A stretch of DNA of 35,075 nucleotides. Source: UBA4717 sp045531795. Its GTDB lineage: Bacteria; Bacillota; Clostridia; Oscillospirales; CAG-272. This document shows, in pieces, positions 1-8,075 of this stretch; the first letter of the stretch is position 1, and every line of letters starts with the position of its first letter. The notes below the pieces were generated by a model, which was not told the DNA's origin, made no database searches, and saw nothing but the letters and a program-made list of their open reading frames with translations. A program made the position numbers and the translations under genes. The stretch covers positions 1 through 35,075 of the forward strand of contig JAZSET010000114.1 in the NCBI GenBank assembly GCA_045531795.1, written 5' to 3'.

Positions 1-2155
1 CTGAACCGCTGTCATAGTTCTGTGCACCCGAAATGCTGACATTAAGGCCTGCGTTAACTGCAATTTTGTTAGCAGATGCTGCAGTTCTGCCTACAAGGTC
101 GGGGACTGTTACCGAAAGTGACGGTTCAGAGTCGCCCGTGTAGAGAAGAACTCTTCCTGTTTCGCTTGAAAGCAGGCTTCCTGATTTCGGAATCTGTGAT
201 GTTACAACGCTGCCATTTCCGATAACCTCGTAAGCGAGGCCCTTTTTCTTTATTTCACTTGATGCATCCGAAACATATTTTCCGGTATAGTCGGAAATCG
301 GGATTTCCATAGATGCAAGTTCTTCTTCTGTATACTGAGGCTCGATACCGAGGTAGGGAAGTACCACGGAGAGAAGATTTGAAATATACGGTGCGGCAAC
401 AACGCTTCCGTAAACATTTGCAATAGACGGTTCGTCAACCATTATTATAGCCGCAATTACGGGGTCGTCTGCAGGGGCAAATGCAACGCAGGAACCGACT
501 CTAAGGGAATACTGTCCGTATTTGTCGGGAGTATCTCTTTTTTCAGATGTACCTGTTTTTGCTGCTACAGAGTATCCTTTTACATAGGCGTTTTTTGCAC
601 CGCCGTTACCGGCAACACCGTCTGCGAGTACTTTCGTAAGTGTTTCGCAGGTTTCTGTGCTGACAACCTGCCTTTTTGACGAATCATCGTATGTATAAAG
701 CACATTTCCGTCATTGTCAACAAGCTGACGGAGAAGATGCGGTGTTACAAGATAACCGCCGTTTGCAATGGTGCTTATTGCAGTAATCTGCTGAATGGGT
801 GTGACCTTAAAGGTCTGACCGAAAGAGTAAACTGCAAGTTCAACCTGGTTAAAGCCGTCAAGAGTATGTGTTATACCAAGCGATTCTCCCGGCAGGTCAA
901 TGCCTGTTTTTGCACGGTATCCGAAAGCTTCAAAATACTTGTAGAATGTTTCTCTGCCTATTCTTTCGGCAAGCATCATAAGAGTAGGGTTGCAGGACTG
1001 CTGCAAGCCCTCAACAAAGGTTACGTTTCCGTGACCTGTACGCTTATGGCAGTGTATCGGAGTTGAGTATCCCGAAACCTTGTAGTATCCTGGACAATAG
1101 AAATGGTCGGTAAGCTTTACCGATTTTTCTTCAAGGGCTATTGCCGAGGTTATTACCTTGAATGTGGAGCCCGGCTCATAAAGGTCGTTTACAGCCTTGT
1201 TGTTCCACATTTCATATAAGAGATTTGTATATAAATTGCTGTATTCCTCAGAGCCCTTTGAATATCCTGAAGTATCAAGTTCTGCCTGAAGCTCTTCGTT
1301 TAATACTTTTGGATTATTACAGTCAAAATCGGGATAAGTGCCCATTGCAAGCACAGCACCCGTGTCAACTTCCATAACTATACCCGTGACACGGTTTCTC
1401 GCCCCTGCATTTTCGTATGCCGCTTCAAGCTGATTTTCAAGCTCATACTGTATACGCATATCAAGCGTGGTTACAACATTCTGACCGTTTGATGCACTTA
1501 TGTAGCTTTCATATTTATACGGCATATCATTTCCCTGTGCATCGTGTGCGGTTAAAAGCTTTCCGTCAATACCCGTCAGGTAATCGTCATATACAAGCTC
1601 AAGTCCGTACTGTCCCTGACCGTCAATATTTGTAAAGCCGAGCACATGGGAGGCAAGATCGCCGTAGCAATAGAAGCGCTTGCTTCCTATTGCAAGATAA
1701 ATCATAGTTGAAAGATCGTTTTCGCTTATGAACCCGCGCACCAGGTCTGCATCTTCTTTTTCTACATTATTCTTGATTGTAATGTCTCTCTTTTTGGGAT
1801 TGTTATTTATTTTATCAAGAATGGTGTTGTAATCAACATCAAGAATACGCGAAAGATTATCAGCAATGAGAAGCTTGGTGTCGTATTCCTTGATTTTGCT
1901 CGGGTCTATAAAAACTCGCCATACTGTAGTATTTGTGACGAGTAAATTCATATTTGTATCGTATATATTACCTCTGCTTGCGCGAACTGTCGTTTCGCTT
2001 GTCATCTGGTTTATAACCTCTGACTGATACTTTTCATAATTGAGAATCTGAAGATTGAAAAGCGATACTGTCACAGCTGCAAACATACATACAAGAATCA
2101 GTACAATGATTTTTGCACGGCTTTCTGTTGTATTATATTGCTTTGGAAAAGCCAT
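1..2155 (-). CDS. Class B penicillin-binding protein with PASTA domains (SpoVD/FtsI/PBP2x type), 3' end beyond window
   Basis: This is a septal or spore-cortex peptidoglycan transpeptidase that crosslinks stem peptides outside the membrane. The reading frame is open from an ATG at 2155 to the left edge, giving 718 visible codons. A short cytoplasmic tail is followed by one membrane anchor (about residues 15-35), the PBP dimerisation region, and a transpeptidase domain. The three active-site motifs are intact: STFK with nucleophile Ser330, Ser387-Cys-Asn, and Lys533-Thr-Gly. A complete PASTA-like repeat follows, and a second begins (VPDLVGRTAASA) before the edge. At least two PASTA units favour a PBP2x/SpoVD-like protein over plain FtsI. 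It is the fourth gene after mraZ, rsmH and ftsL, the usual dcw order. The Shine-Dalgarno is AAAGGGAAAATCC before the ATG. Whether it serves division or sporulation cannot be decided here. Confidence 0.93.
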   Translation of the reverse strand, partial: MAFPKQYNTTESRAKIIVLILVCMFAAVTVSLFNLQILNYEKYQSEVINQMTSETTVRASRGNIYDTNMNLLVTNTTVWRVFIDPSKIKEYDTKLLIADNLSRILDVDYNTILDKINNNPKKRDITIKNNVEKEDADLVRGFISENDLSTMIYLAIGSKRFYCYGDLASHVLGFTNIDGQGQYGLELVYDDYLTGIDGKLLTAHDAQGNDMPYKYESYISASNGQNVVTTLDMRIQYELENQLEAAYENAGARNRVTGIVMEVDTGAVLAMGTYPDFDCNNPKVLNEELQAELDTSGYSKGSEEYSNLYTNLLYEMWNNKAVNDLYEPGSTFKVITSAIALEEKSVKLTDHFYCPGYYKVSGYSTPIHCHKRTGHGNVTFVEGLQQSCNPTLMMLAERIGRETFYKYFEAFGYRAKTGIDLPGESLGITHTLDGFNQVELAVYSFGQTFKVTPIQQITAISTIANGGYLVTPHLLRQLVDNDGNVLYTYDDSSKRQVVSTETCETLTKVLADGVAGNGGAKNAYVKGYSVAAKTGTSEKRDTPDKYGQYSLRVGSCVAFAPADDPVIAAIIMVDEPSIANVYGSVVAAPYISNLLSVVLPYLGIEPQYTEEELASMEIPISDYTGKYVSDASSEIKKKGLAYEVIGNGSVVTSQIPKSGSLLSSETGRVLLYTGDSEPSLSVTVPDLVGRTAASANKIAVNAGLNVSISGAQNYDSGS

Positions 2156-2213
2156 GGATTTTCCCTTTCTTTCTGGTACAAATATAGTTTTGAAAAGTGA
2201 CAAATAAACAAGC

Positions 2214-2244
2214 GAGAGTAAAGAGACGATGACTCCTTACCCTC
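2214..2244 (-). other. Intercistronic RNA hairpin between ftsL and the PBP gene
   Basis: On the minus-strand transcript, GAGGGTAAGGAG can pair with CTCTTTACTCTC around a 7-nt loop. This gives a 12-bp stem with two G-U wobbles. The same DNA read on the plus strand would have two A-C mismatches, so the fold is stable only in the dcw transcript. No U-run follows, so it is not an obvious terminator. It lies in the 155-bp gap between ftsL and the PBP start, unusually long for a dcw cluster. It may stabilise mRNA or mark a processing site. Confidence 0.5.
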
Positions 2245-2310
2245 ATTGTTTTCCGTTATTTTATATCTATTTGACTTTGGCCGTTTATATTCCGCTTTTT
2301 GGAAAGTGCC

Positions 2311-2931
2311 TCAGTCATTTGAAGAGTCAACAATTGGCAAGGCGCCTTCTTTGTCAAATACTTCTACCTTGCTTTCCTTGTCAAGGCTTATATAATGCTT
2401 TGTGATATGCTTTTTGTCAATCATACCGTACTGATTGGTTGCGATTTCTCTTATGTATCTGAGGTCGTCGCGCTTTTCAAGCTCAAGGGACAACTCGTTT
2501 TCTCTTTCAATGAGTTGTTCAAGAGCAAAATTCATCTGAGTATTTTCCTGCTTCAGTTTATTGACATTAACAGCATTTGTTACAAGTACCATTAGCATTG
2601 CTGTTATCATTACAATAACAAACAAGGTCATAACGATCGGATATTTGTTTACCGCTGTAGCAGTTATAGTTGTGATTTTTTCTCTTGTATCAAAGCCGAG
2701 AATGGCTGGAATGCGGGTATGTAATGCCTGTGGCTTTACAGCGACTTTTTCGCGTCTTCTTGCTACTGCACGAGTGTTTGTGCCGCTTTGACTTTTAACA
2801 TTGGTTACTGTTTTTTGCGAGTGAGTTGTGTTTATATGACCGTCTTTGATGCCCTGATGAAGATTCTTGGCTTCGCCCTGAGAGAGCATATTGCTTTTTT
2901 TCTTTGCCTTATCATAGGTGTTGGAAGTCAC
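2311..2931 (-). CDS. ftsL: FtsL-like cell division protein (septum formation initiator family)
   Basis: This is a 206-residue bitopic protein with the FtsL layout. It has a long basic, polar cytoplasmic region (residues 1-95), one transmembrane segment near 98-120 (IVMTLFVIVMITAMLMVLV), then a coiled-coil heptad region of about 122-158 rich in Glu, Leu and Lys. A short outer tail follows. FtsL bridges FtsB/DivIC and FtsW-FtsI at the septum. Family sequence conservation is low, so the call rests on topology and on position between rsmH and the PBP gene. The start is a GTG at 2931, with GAGG about 8 nt upstream inside the 26-bp gap after rsmH. The N-terminal cytoplasmic tail is longer than usual for FtsL. 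Confidence 0.8.
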   Translation of the reverse strand: MTSNTYDKAKKKSNMLSQGEAKNLHQGIKDGHINTTHSQKTVTNVKSQSGTNTRAVARRREKVAVKPQALHTRIPAILGFDTREKITTITATAVNKYPIVMTLFVIVMITAMLMVLVTNAVNVNKLKQENTQMNFALEQLIERENELSLELEKRDDLRYIREIATNQYGMIDKKHITKHYISLDKESKVEVFDKEGALPIVDSSND

Positions 2932-2957
2932 TTTCTGGTCCTCGCTTTCTTTTTTAT

Positions 2958-3905
2958 CTATATCTTTTCTATTATCCTGAGTTTTGCGCTTCTTGAGCGT
3001 GAGTTTTCATAAAGCTCGTTTTCTCCCGGCAGAATTGGCTTGTGTGTTACAAGCTTGCCGACAGGCTTTCGTCCGCACACGCAGACAGGGAAGTTTTTAG
3101 GACAGGTGCAGGGATTTACATAGCCTGCAAATGTGTTTTTTACAAGTCTGTCTTCCAGCGAATGGAAGGTTATGACGGCGAGGCGGCAGCCCGGCTTTAA
3201 TGCATTCATTACACCGTCAAGTGCCGGTTTGATTACATCAAGCTCCTTGTTCACTTCGATCCGAATAGCCTGGAATGTTCGTTTTGCGGGATGTTTTTCA
3301 GCGCATCTGCCCCCGTCAGGCATAGCACTGCGTATGATTTCGACTAATTCAAATGTTGATTCTATGGGCCTGTTTTGTCTGGCTGCTTCGATTTTTGCCG
3401 CGATTTTCGGTGCAAATCGTTCCTCGCCGTACTCATATATGATTTTTTTCAGAGAGTCCTTTGAATAAGTATTGACAACATCGTATGCAGATATTCCGCC
3501 GTCCTTGTTCATTCTCATATCAAGGGGAGCATCATGCATATAGGAAAAACCTCTTTCGGGAGTGTCAAGCTGGTATGATGACACACCGAGGTCTATTACC
3601 GCACCGTCAAGGGAATCTATCCCAAGCTCTGAAAGTGCACTTGCGATATTTGAAAAGTTGTCGTTTACAAAATCTATTCTGTCAAGATAATCTTTAAGTC
3701 TTATTTTGGAAGCAGCAATTGCGTCCTTATCCTGGTCAAAGGCTACAAGACGACCTGTCTCGGGTAAGCGTTTTAATATTTCAAGCGAATGTCCGCCGCC
3801 GCCGAGAGTCAGATCTGCATATATACCGCCTTTTTCGGGATTTAATGCATCAACGCTTTCCGAAAGTAAAACCGAATAGTGTGAAAAATTTATACCCTCA
3901 GCCAT
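2958..3905 (-). CDS. rsmH: 16S rRNA (cytosine1402-N4)-methyltransferase RsmH (MraW)
   Basis: This enzyme uses S-adenosylmethionine to methylate N4 of C1402 in the decoding centre of 16S rRNA. The protein is 315 residues from the ATG at 3905. It opens with the typical HYSVLLSESVDAL block, followed by the SAM-binding LTLGGGGHS loop, a VIDLGVSSYQLD block, GFSYMHDAPLDMRM, and the C-terminal VITFHSLEDRLVK and SRSAKLR motifs. All family landmarks are present. The ATG follows the mraZ stop codon by one base. A GTG at 3923 inside mraZ would add six residues, but family alignments start at the ATG. It is the second gene of the dcw operon. Confidence 0.96.
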   Translation of the reverse strand: MAEGINFSHYSVLLSESVDALNPEKGGIYADLTLGGGGHSLEILKRLPETGRLVAFDQDKDAIAASKIRLKDYLDRIDFVNDNFSNIASALSELGIDSLDGAVIDLGVSSYQLDTPERGFSYMHDAPLDMRMNKDGGISAYDVVNTYSKDSLKKIIYEYGEERFAPKIAAKIEAARQNRPIESTFELVEIIRSAMPDGGRCAEKHPAKRTFQAIRIEVNKELDVIKPALDGVMNALKPGCRLAVITFHSLEDRLVKNTFAGYVNPCTCPKNFPVCVCGRKPVGKLVTHKPILPGENELYENSRSRSAKLRIIEKI

Positions 3906-3906
3906 T

Positions 3907-4332
3907 TTACCACTCAAGAGCACTCATCTCTTCTTCGAGAGCTTCGTTTGACATAGTTGAGATGTTTTCAGTGAATTTTTCCTCGTTCCATATTTCAATG
4001 TGGTCACCCGCACCGATAATCAGAACATTTTTTTCAAGGTCTGCAAAATCTACAAGCTGTTTTGGAATAATCACTCTGCCTTGTGAGTCGGGTGTGCAGT
4101 CACCTGCTCCCGAAAAAAGAAAGCGTTTAATCTTTGAGGTTTGAGTTCTTGGCATGTGAGAGAGCTTTTCTACTATGGCGTCACGGGCATCTGTTGTGAT
4201 AATATCAAGACAGCCGTCAACATTCTGCATAACCATAAAGCAATCGCCTAAAAGCTCTCTGAACTTTGCAGGTATGAAAAGTCTGTTTTTGCTGTCAATT
4301 GTGTGATTGTATGTGCCTGAAAACACTACCAT
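3907..4332 (-). CDS. mraZ: Transcriptional regulator MraZ
   Basis: MraZ is the dcw-operon regulator. It forms a ring of subunits and binds short repeats in its own promoter region. The protein is 141 residues with two SpoVT/AbrB-type swapped-hairpin halves, each carrying the signature loop: DSKNRLFIPAKFR near residues 13-25 and DSQGRVIIPKQL in the second half. The start at 4332 is preceded by AAGGAGAAAGCTT. An in-frame start at 4350 would overlap this ribosome binding site, so I reject it. It is the first gene of the operon, and a tandem repeat operator lies just upstream. Confidence 0.96.
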   Translation of the reverse strand: MVVFSGTYNHTIDSKNRLFIPAKFRELLGDCFMVMQNVDGCLDIITTDARDAIVEKLSHMPRTQTSKIKRFLFSGAGDCTPDSQGRVIIPKQLVDFADLEKNVLIIGAGDHIEIWNEEKFTENISTMSNEALEEEMSALEW

Positions 4333-4390
4333 AAGCTTTCTCCTTTCCAAGAATAGCGGATTTTCAGTGAAATCTGGTAAAATTTGGGTG

Positions 4391-4430
4391 AATTTCCACC
4401 AATTTACACCTAATTACACCATTTCACTCC
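4391..4430 (-). promoter_or_regulatory. Tandem 10-bp repeat operator upstream of mraZ (probable MraZ-binding array)
   Basis: Read on the minus strand, four abutting 10-mers are GGAGTGAAAT, GGTGTAATTA, GGTGTAAATT and GGTGGAAATT, one helical turn each. They sit immediately downstream of the -10 box, at about +5 to +45 of the predicted transcript. MraZ proteins are known to bind three or four short G-rich repeats spaced about one turn apart in this position. A weaker set in the opposite orientation (GTGAAAT, GTAAAAT, GTGAATT) continues from 4367 to 4394, making the site roughly two-armed. Confidence 0.75.
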
Positions 4431-4441
4431 ACTTCTACTTA

Positions 4442-4470
4442 ATTATAACGCACATTTTTTCATTTTTCAA
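4442..4470 (-). promoter_or_regulatory. Sigma-A-type promoter of the mraZ (dcw) operon
   Basis: On the minus strand a -35 TTGAAA (4465-4470) is followed by a 17-bp spacer and a -10 TATAAT (4442-4447). This is near consensus with ideal spacing. The predicted start of transcription is near 4435, about 100 nt before the mraZ start codon, with the repeat operator between. Confidence 0.82.
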
Positions 4471-4543
4471 TAGGGAAAACTAATTTTTTCTGTCTTACAA
4501 GCCTGTATAAATGTAAATATTTTGTGAACGAGCTTTTTAGGGC

Positions 4544-4582
4544 AATAAAAAAGCCATTTTGGAATTTTTATTCCAAAATGGC
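4544..4582 (-). terminator. Rho-independent terminator of the uvrC-rsmD-coaD operon
   Basis: A perfect 13-bp inverted repeat (arms 4553-4565 and 4570-4582, GCCATTTTGGAAT) has a 4-nt loop. On the minus strand it is followed by a run of T. It lies 6 bp after the coaD stop codon and upstream of the mraZ promoter, so it separates the two operons. Confidence 0.9.
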
Positions 4583-4588
4583 GGTGCT

Positions 4589-5062
4589 TTATATAAGCTT
4601 TTCGATTATAGGTATAACAGGTGTAGGAAGATACTTTTTAAAGTCCTCTTTTGTTAGTATTTTTTCATAAAGCAAAGTCGAACTGATACCATCAAGTCCC
4701 TTTTCGGCGGGTAGTATTACTGTGTCAAGAGAGGGATTTCTTTCACGGTTGAAGTGAGCCATTTCAAGTTCGTAATCAAAGTCTTTGCTGTCTCGGGCCC
4801 CTTTTACCACCGTACAGATATCATTATCCTTGCAATAGTCGGCAAGCATTCCCTCGTTTACATCACAGACAACATTGTCAATATGAGCACAGGCAGCGCG
4901 TATCATTTCAAGTCTGTCCTCTAATTTAAATCTTGGAGTTTTCTGTGCGTTTATAAAAACGGTAACATAGACTTTGTCAAACATTTTTGCGGCACGCTCG
5001 ATTATGTTTAAGTGACCTTTAGTTATCGGGTCAAAACTGCCCGGCACAAGTGCTTTTTTCAT
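4589..5062 (-). CDS. coaD: Phosphopantetheine adenylyltransferase
   Basis: CoaD transfers AMP from ATP to 4'-phosphopantetheine, making dephospho-CoA, the fourth step of coenzyme A synthesis, in the cytosol. The protein is 157 residues, the normal family length. The nucleotidyltransferase signature GSFDPITKGH is at residues 8-17, with catalytic His17. The substrate loop VVKGARDSKDFDYELEMA and the C-terminal ISSTL nucleotide-binding motif are present. The start ATG overlaps the last base of the rsmD stop codon (TAATG), and GGAG lies upstream, so translation is probably coupled. The rsmD-coaD order is common in Firmicutes. Confidence 0.96.
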   Translation of the reverse strand: MKKALVPGSFDPITKGHLNIIERAAKMFDKVYVTVFINAQKTPRFKLEDRLEMIRAACAHIDNVVCDVNEGMLADYCKDNDICTVVKGARDSKDFDYELEMAHFNRERNPSLDTVILPAEKGLDGISSTLLYEKILTKEDFKKYLPTPVIPIIEKLI

Positions 5063-5625
5063 TACTTGTCTCCTTTTTTATTAAGCAGTGTCAGATATAT
5101 TCTTCCGTATCGTGCCTGCTTTCTTATTGTGTAGATATTTTCCAGCTCGTCATTTATAAGAATATCCTCATTTTCACTCTCGCAGACTATTGTGCCGCCG
5201 TCATTCAAGATGTCCGCATCGGCTATTTGCTTTAATACATCGGGAATAAGTCTCAGTGCGTAAGGCGGGTCAAGAAAAATAAAATCGAACTTGTATTTTC
5301 CCTTTGCCGCGCGGATATATTCCCTGTAGTCCATCGTGAGTATTCGTGTTTTGGCAAACAGCCGTGTTTTCTGGGCGTTGGCCTTTATAATTGCAGTTGC
5401 TTCGCTTGAAACATCGGTAAACACTGCGTGCTCAGCACCACGGCTCAGGGCTTCAAGACCAAGCTGACCGCTTCCTGCAAACAAATCAAGTATATTTGCG
5501 TCTTCAAGCTCAAGCTGTATCATACTGAACAATGCTTCCTTGACTCTTTCGGCAGTAGGTCTTGTAGCATCGCCCTCAAGAGTCTGAAGTTTTGTTCCTC
5601 TTGCAAGTCCTGTTATAATTCTCAT
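5062..5625 (-). CDS. rsmD: 16S rRNA (guanine966-N2)-methyltransferase RsmD
   Basis: RsmD is a SAM-dependent methyltransferase that acts on G966 of 16S rRNA in the small subunit head. The protein is 187 residues. The N-terminus MRIITGLARGTKL resembles the family start, followed by RPTAERVKEALFSMI. The SAM-binding motif LDLFAGSGQLGLEALSRGA and the catalytic FLDPPY motif are both visible. AAAGGAGA precedes the ATG. The gene sits 19 bp after uvrC and overlaps coaD by one base, so all three are probably co-transcribed. Confidence 0.95.
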   Translation of the reverse strand: MRIITGLARGTKLQTLEGDATRPTAERVKEALFSMIQLELEDANILDLFAGSGQLGLEALSRGAEHAVFTDVSSEATAIIKANAQKTRLFAKTRILTMDYREYIRAAKGKYKFDFIFLDPPYALRLIPDVLKQIADADILNDGGTIVCESENEDILINDELENIYTIRKQARYGRIYLTLLNKKGDK

Positions 5626-5644
5626 ACTTGTTTGTCTCCTTTTT

Positions 5645-7492
5645 TTATTTGCTGTCAGAAGAAAAATACTTTACTATATTTTCTGCATCTGTTTTTGAAA
5701 TTGTGGGAGCTTGTGTCAGCTCATACACTCCTGCTCTCTTAATAGCTGCAAGGCTTTTGAAATGAGCAAGCAGATTTTTCGCTTTTGTTTTGCCGATTCC
5801 GGGAATATCCTCAAGAGTAGAGGTTTTGACCGATTTTCTCTTAGCGCTTGTCATCCGTGTAATTGAATATCGGTGAACCTCCTCCTGTATTTTATAAATA
5901 AAGACAAATACCGCCTGCTCACGGGCTATAGCAATTTCGTTTACCCCGTCAGTGAGTGCGCGGGTTTTGTGATGTTCGTCCTTAACCATACCGAATACGG
6001 GAATGTCAAGTCCCAAAGAGTCTATAAGCTCTTTAATTACCGATACATGACTGCTTCCGCCGTCAAGTAAAATCAGGTCGGGTGCTGTTGAAAATGAGCC
6101 TGACGGATCAGAGAGATGTGCAAGTCTGCGGGAAATTGTTTCTCTCATTGCCGCGTAGTCGTCCTGCATACCGGAGGATATTTTAAATGTGCGGTAATCG
6201 CTCTTTTTGAATTTTCCGTTTTCCGATACTATCATACCTGCGGTTATATTGTCACTTCCCATATTTGATATGTCGTATGCTTCGATTCTTTCGGGAACAA
6301 CCTCAAGAGCCAGCATACCTGCAAGCTTGACGAGTACAGAATTATCGTGTTCACTCTGCTTTTCGTAGAGAATTACATTTTGAATTGCATTTTCACGCAC
6401 CATATCGCATAGAGCCTTTTTATCTCCCTTTTGAGGTATTTGTACATATATGCGTCTGCCGGCTTTGGCTGATAGAAAGTCCTCAAAAAATGATTTTTCA
6501 TCCTCCGAAAGAGGAAAGTCCAGGAGTATTTCTTTTGGTATATACTCTCTTTTTACATATAATGAGCTCAGAAATGATGTTATGGCTTCACCGTTTATAA
6601 TCTGTTCGGCTGTAAAAATATGATTTTCGTTGTCAACAACTCTGCCCTCGCGGATAAAGAATATCGCAAGACATGAGGCGGTTTCGCCAAAGTAAACCGA
6701 TATTACATCTTCGTCAAGGTCGGGTGAGCCCACAACCTTTTGCTTTTGCCACAGACTTTTAAGAGCACTTATTCTGTCTCGGTATCTGGCAGCGGCTTCA
6801 AACATTAAATTTTCGGAGGCTTTTTCCATTTGCTCGGTAAGCGACCTTTCGGCTTCCTTATACGAGCCTCTTAAAAATGTGATTATTTCTTTGAAAACGT
6901 TTTTGTATTCTTCCGCCCTTACATTTCCCGTGCAGGGAGCCATACAAAAGCCGAGATGACTGTTGAGGCAGGGACGGCTTTTGCCTATATCACGGGGGAA
7001 TTCCTTGGAGCAGGAAGCAACGCCAAAGGATTTCTGAATTGTCTGTATTATTGAATAAACGGCACTTGCGCTTGAATAGGGCCCGAAGTATTTGGCATTA
7101 TCGTTTGCCCTTTTGCGCGTCATTGTAATTTTGGGATATGGTGAATCCATATCTATTTTTATATACGGATATGACTTTGCATCCTTGAGCCTTATGTTAT
7201 ATTTGGGGTTATATTGCTTTATGAGACTGTTTTCAAGCGTCAGAGCCTCCATTTCCGAGTCGGTGAGAATATAGTCGAAGTTTGCTACATTCGACACCAT
7301 TTTCTCGCATTTTATGTCCTTTTGCGAATCACGGAAGTATTGTGAAACTCTGTTTTTCAGCGCACGCGATTTTCCGACATAGATTACCTTTGCGTTCCGG
7401 TCACGCATAATATAAATGCCGGATGACAGAGGAAGAGTAAGCGCTTTTTCAAGAAGCTCGTTTCTTTTTAATATGATAAACGTCGAATCCAT
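5645..7492 (-). CDS. uvrC: UvrABC excinuclease subunit C
   Basis: UvrC makes the two incisions around a DNA lesion after UvrA and UvrB have located it (nucleotide excision repair). The protein is 615 residues, normal length. An N-terminal GIY-YIG nuclease domain makes the 3' cut (GIY at 25-27, YVG at 38-40). A cysteine-bearing linker (CLNSHLGFCMAPC, about 165-190) and a UVR helix region (about 200-240) follow. An RNase H-like 5' nuclease domain comes next (DISNMGSDNITAGMIV and LILLDGG), then a C-terminal pair of helix-hairpin-helix motifs (DIPGIGKTKAKNLL). GGGAGG lies 5-6 nt before the ATG. It is the first gene of a three-gene operon. I did not find a convincing promoter in the 50 bp between its start and the ptsH terminators. 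Confidence 0.97.
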   Translation of the reverse strand: MDSTFIILKRNELLEKALTLPLSSGIYIMRDRNAKVIYVGKSRALKNRVSQYFRDSQKDIKCEKMVSNVANFDYILTDSEMEALTLENSLIKQYNPKYNIRLKDAKSYPYIKIDMDSPYPKITMTRKRANDNAKYFGPYSSASAVYSIIQTIQKSFGVASCSKEFPRDIGKSRPCLNSHLGFCMAPCTGNVRAEEYKNVFKEIITFLRGSYKEAERSLTEQMEKASENLMFEAAARYRDRISALKSLWQKQKVVGSPDLDEDVISVYFGETASCLAIFFIREGRVVDNENHIFTAEQIINGEAITSFLSSLYVKREYIPKEILLDFPLSEDEKSFFEDFLSAKAGRRIYVQIPQKGDKKALCDMVRENAIQNVILYEKQSEHDNSVLVKLAGMLALEVVPERIEAYDISNMGSDNITAGMIVSENGKFKKSDYRTFKISSGMQDDYAAMRETISRRLAHLSDPSGSFSTAPDLILLDGGSSHVSVIKELIDSLGLDIPVFGMVKDEHHKTRALTDGVNEIAIAREQAVFVFIYKIQEEVHRYSITRMTSAKRKSVKTSTLEDIPGIGKTKAKNLLAHFKSLAAIKRAGVYELTQAPTISKTDAENIVKYFSSDSK

Positions 7493-7540
7493 ACTTACCT
7501 CCCTATATATTTTGCACTTTGAAATAATCGTTTATAACAA

Positions 7541-7581
7541 AAACGGACAAACCACGGTATTATCAAGACCGTATTTGTCCG
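7541..7581 (-). terminator. Second (distal) terminator downstream of ptsH
   Basis: Outer arms CGGACAAA (7544-7551) and TTTGTCCG (7574-7581) enclose an inner, partly paired ACGGT/ACCGT segment. On the minus strand the stem is followed by TTTTTG. It lies 10 bp beyond the first terminator, so ptsH ends in a tandem pair that also insulates uvrC. Confidence 0.75.
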
Positions 7582-7585
7582 AGTC

Positions 7586-7613
7586 AAAAACTGCCACGGA
7601 GTTACCGTGGCAG
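7586..7613 (-). terminator. First terminator of ptsH
   Basis: A perfect 9-bp stem CTGCCACGG/CCGTGGCAG (7591-7599 and 7605-7613) has a 5-nt loop and is followed on the minus strand by TTTTTGA. It starts 7 bp after the ptsH stop codon. Confidence 0.85.
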
Positions 7614-7620
7614 AGCATAC

Positions 7621-7884
7621 TTATTCGCCGAATGAAGAATTGACAAGCTCGGCAAGTCCGTCAAGTGCCGCATCTTCATCGGGACCATCGGCAGAAAGTG
7701 TTACGGTCATACCTTTAACAACCCCAAGCGAAAGAACACCAAGTAAACTTTTGGCATTAACACGCTTGTCGTCCTTTATAACTGATATTGAACTTTTATA
7801 AGTGTTTGCTTTCTGGATAAAGAAAGTTGCAGGTCTTGCATGAAGACCATAAGTATTCTGTATAGTAACCTCGCGTGTTTTCAT
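7621..7884 (-). CDS. ptsH: Phosphocarrier protein HPr
   Basis: HPr relays phosphate from enzyme I to the sugar-specific EIIA proteins of the PTS. In Firmicutes, HPr kinase also phosphorylates Ser46 so that HPr can act as a CcpA co-regulator. The protein is 87 residues from the ATG at 7884. Both sites are present at canonical numbering: His15 in GLHARPA and Ser46 in NAKSLLGVLSLG. The presence of His15 excludes Crh. An in-frame start at 7941 would add 19 residues unlike the family, whereas GGAAAGGAAC lies correctly before 7884. The gene is monocistronic, with its own promoter and tandem terminators, and is not beside ptsI here. Confidence 0.95.
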   Translation of the reverse strand: MKTREVTIQNTYGLHARPATFFIQKANTYKSSISVIKDDKRVNAKSLLGVLSLGVVKGMTVTLSADGPDEDAALDGLAELVNSSFGE

Positions 7885-7965
7885 ATATTGCTGTTCCTTT
7901 CCCGGTTTTGTTTTTACGATTACAGCGTACAAGCTGAACAAACTTTCAAATACTCTATACTAAAA

Positions 7966-7994
7966 AGTATACCAAAAATTGAAAGATAAATCAA
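7966..7994 (-). promoter_or_regulatory. Promoter of ptsH
   Basis: On the minus strand, -35 TTGATT (7989-7994), a 17-bp spacer ending in TGG (extended -10), and -10 TATACT (7966-7971). The -10 is one arm of a short palindrome, TATACT-4 nt-AGTATA (7956-7971), which could be an operator. The leader to the ATG is about 75 nt. Confidence 0.7.
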
Positions 7995-8075
7995 TAGAAA
8001 CTTTATATCCTTTTTTAACAAAAATATTTCGTCTTTGTGCGCCATAATCGACAATTTGACAAAAAAGAGGCCGTT

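Noticed and set aside
737..1635. Three plus-strand open frames of 71-109 codons
   Set aside because: They lie opposite the PBP gene, whose motifs and continuous frame are clear, and they have no ribosome binding site or recognisable sequence.
2170..2325. Two very small minus-strand frames (about 20 and 37 codons) between ftsL and the PBP gene
   Set aside because: Neither has a Shine-Dalgarno, and the second runs through the hairpin and the PBP start.
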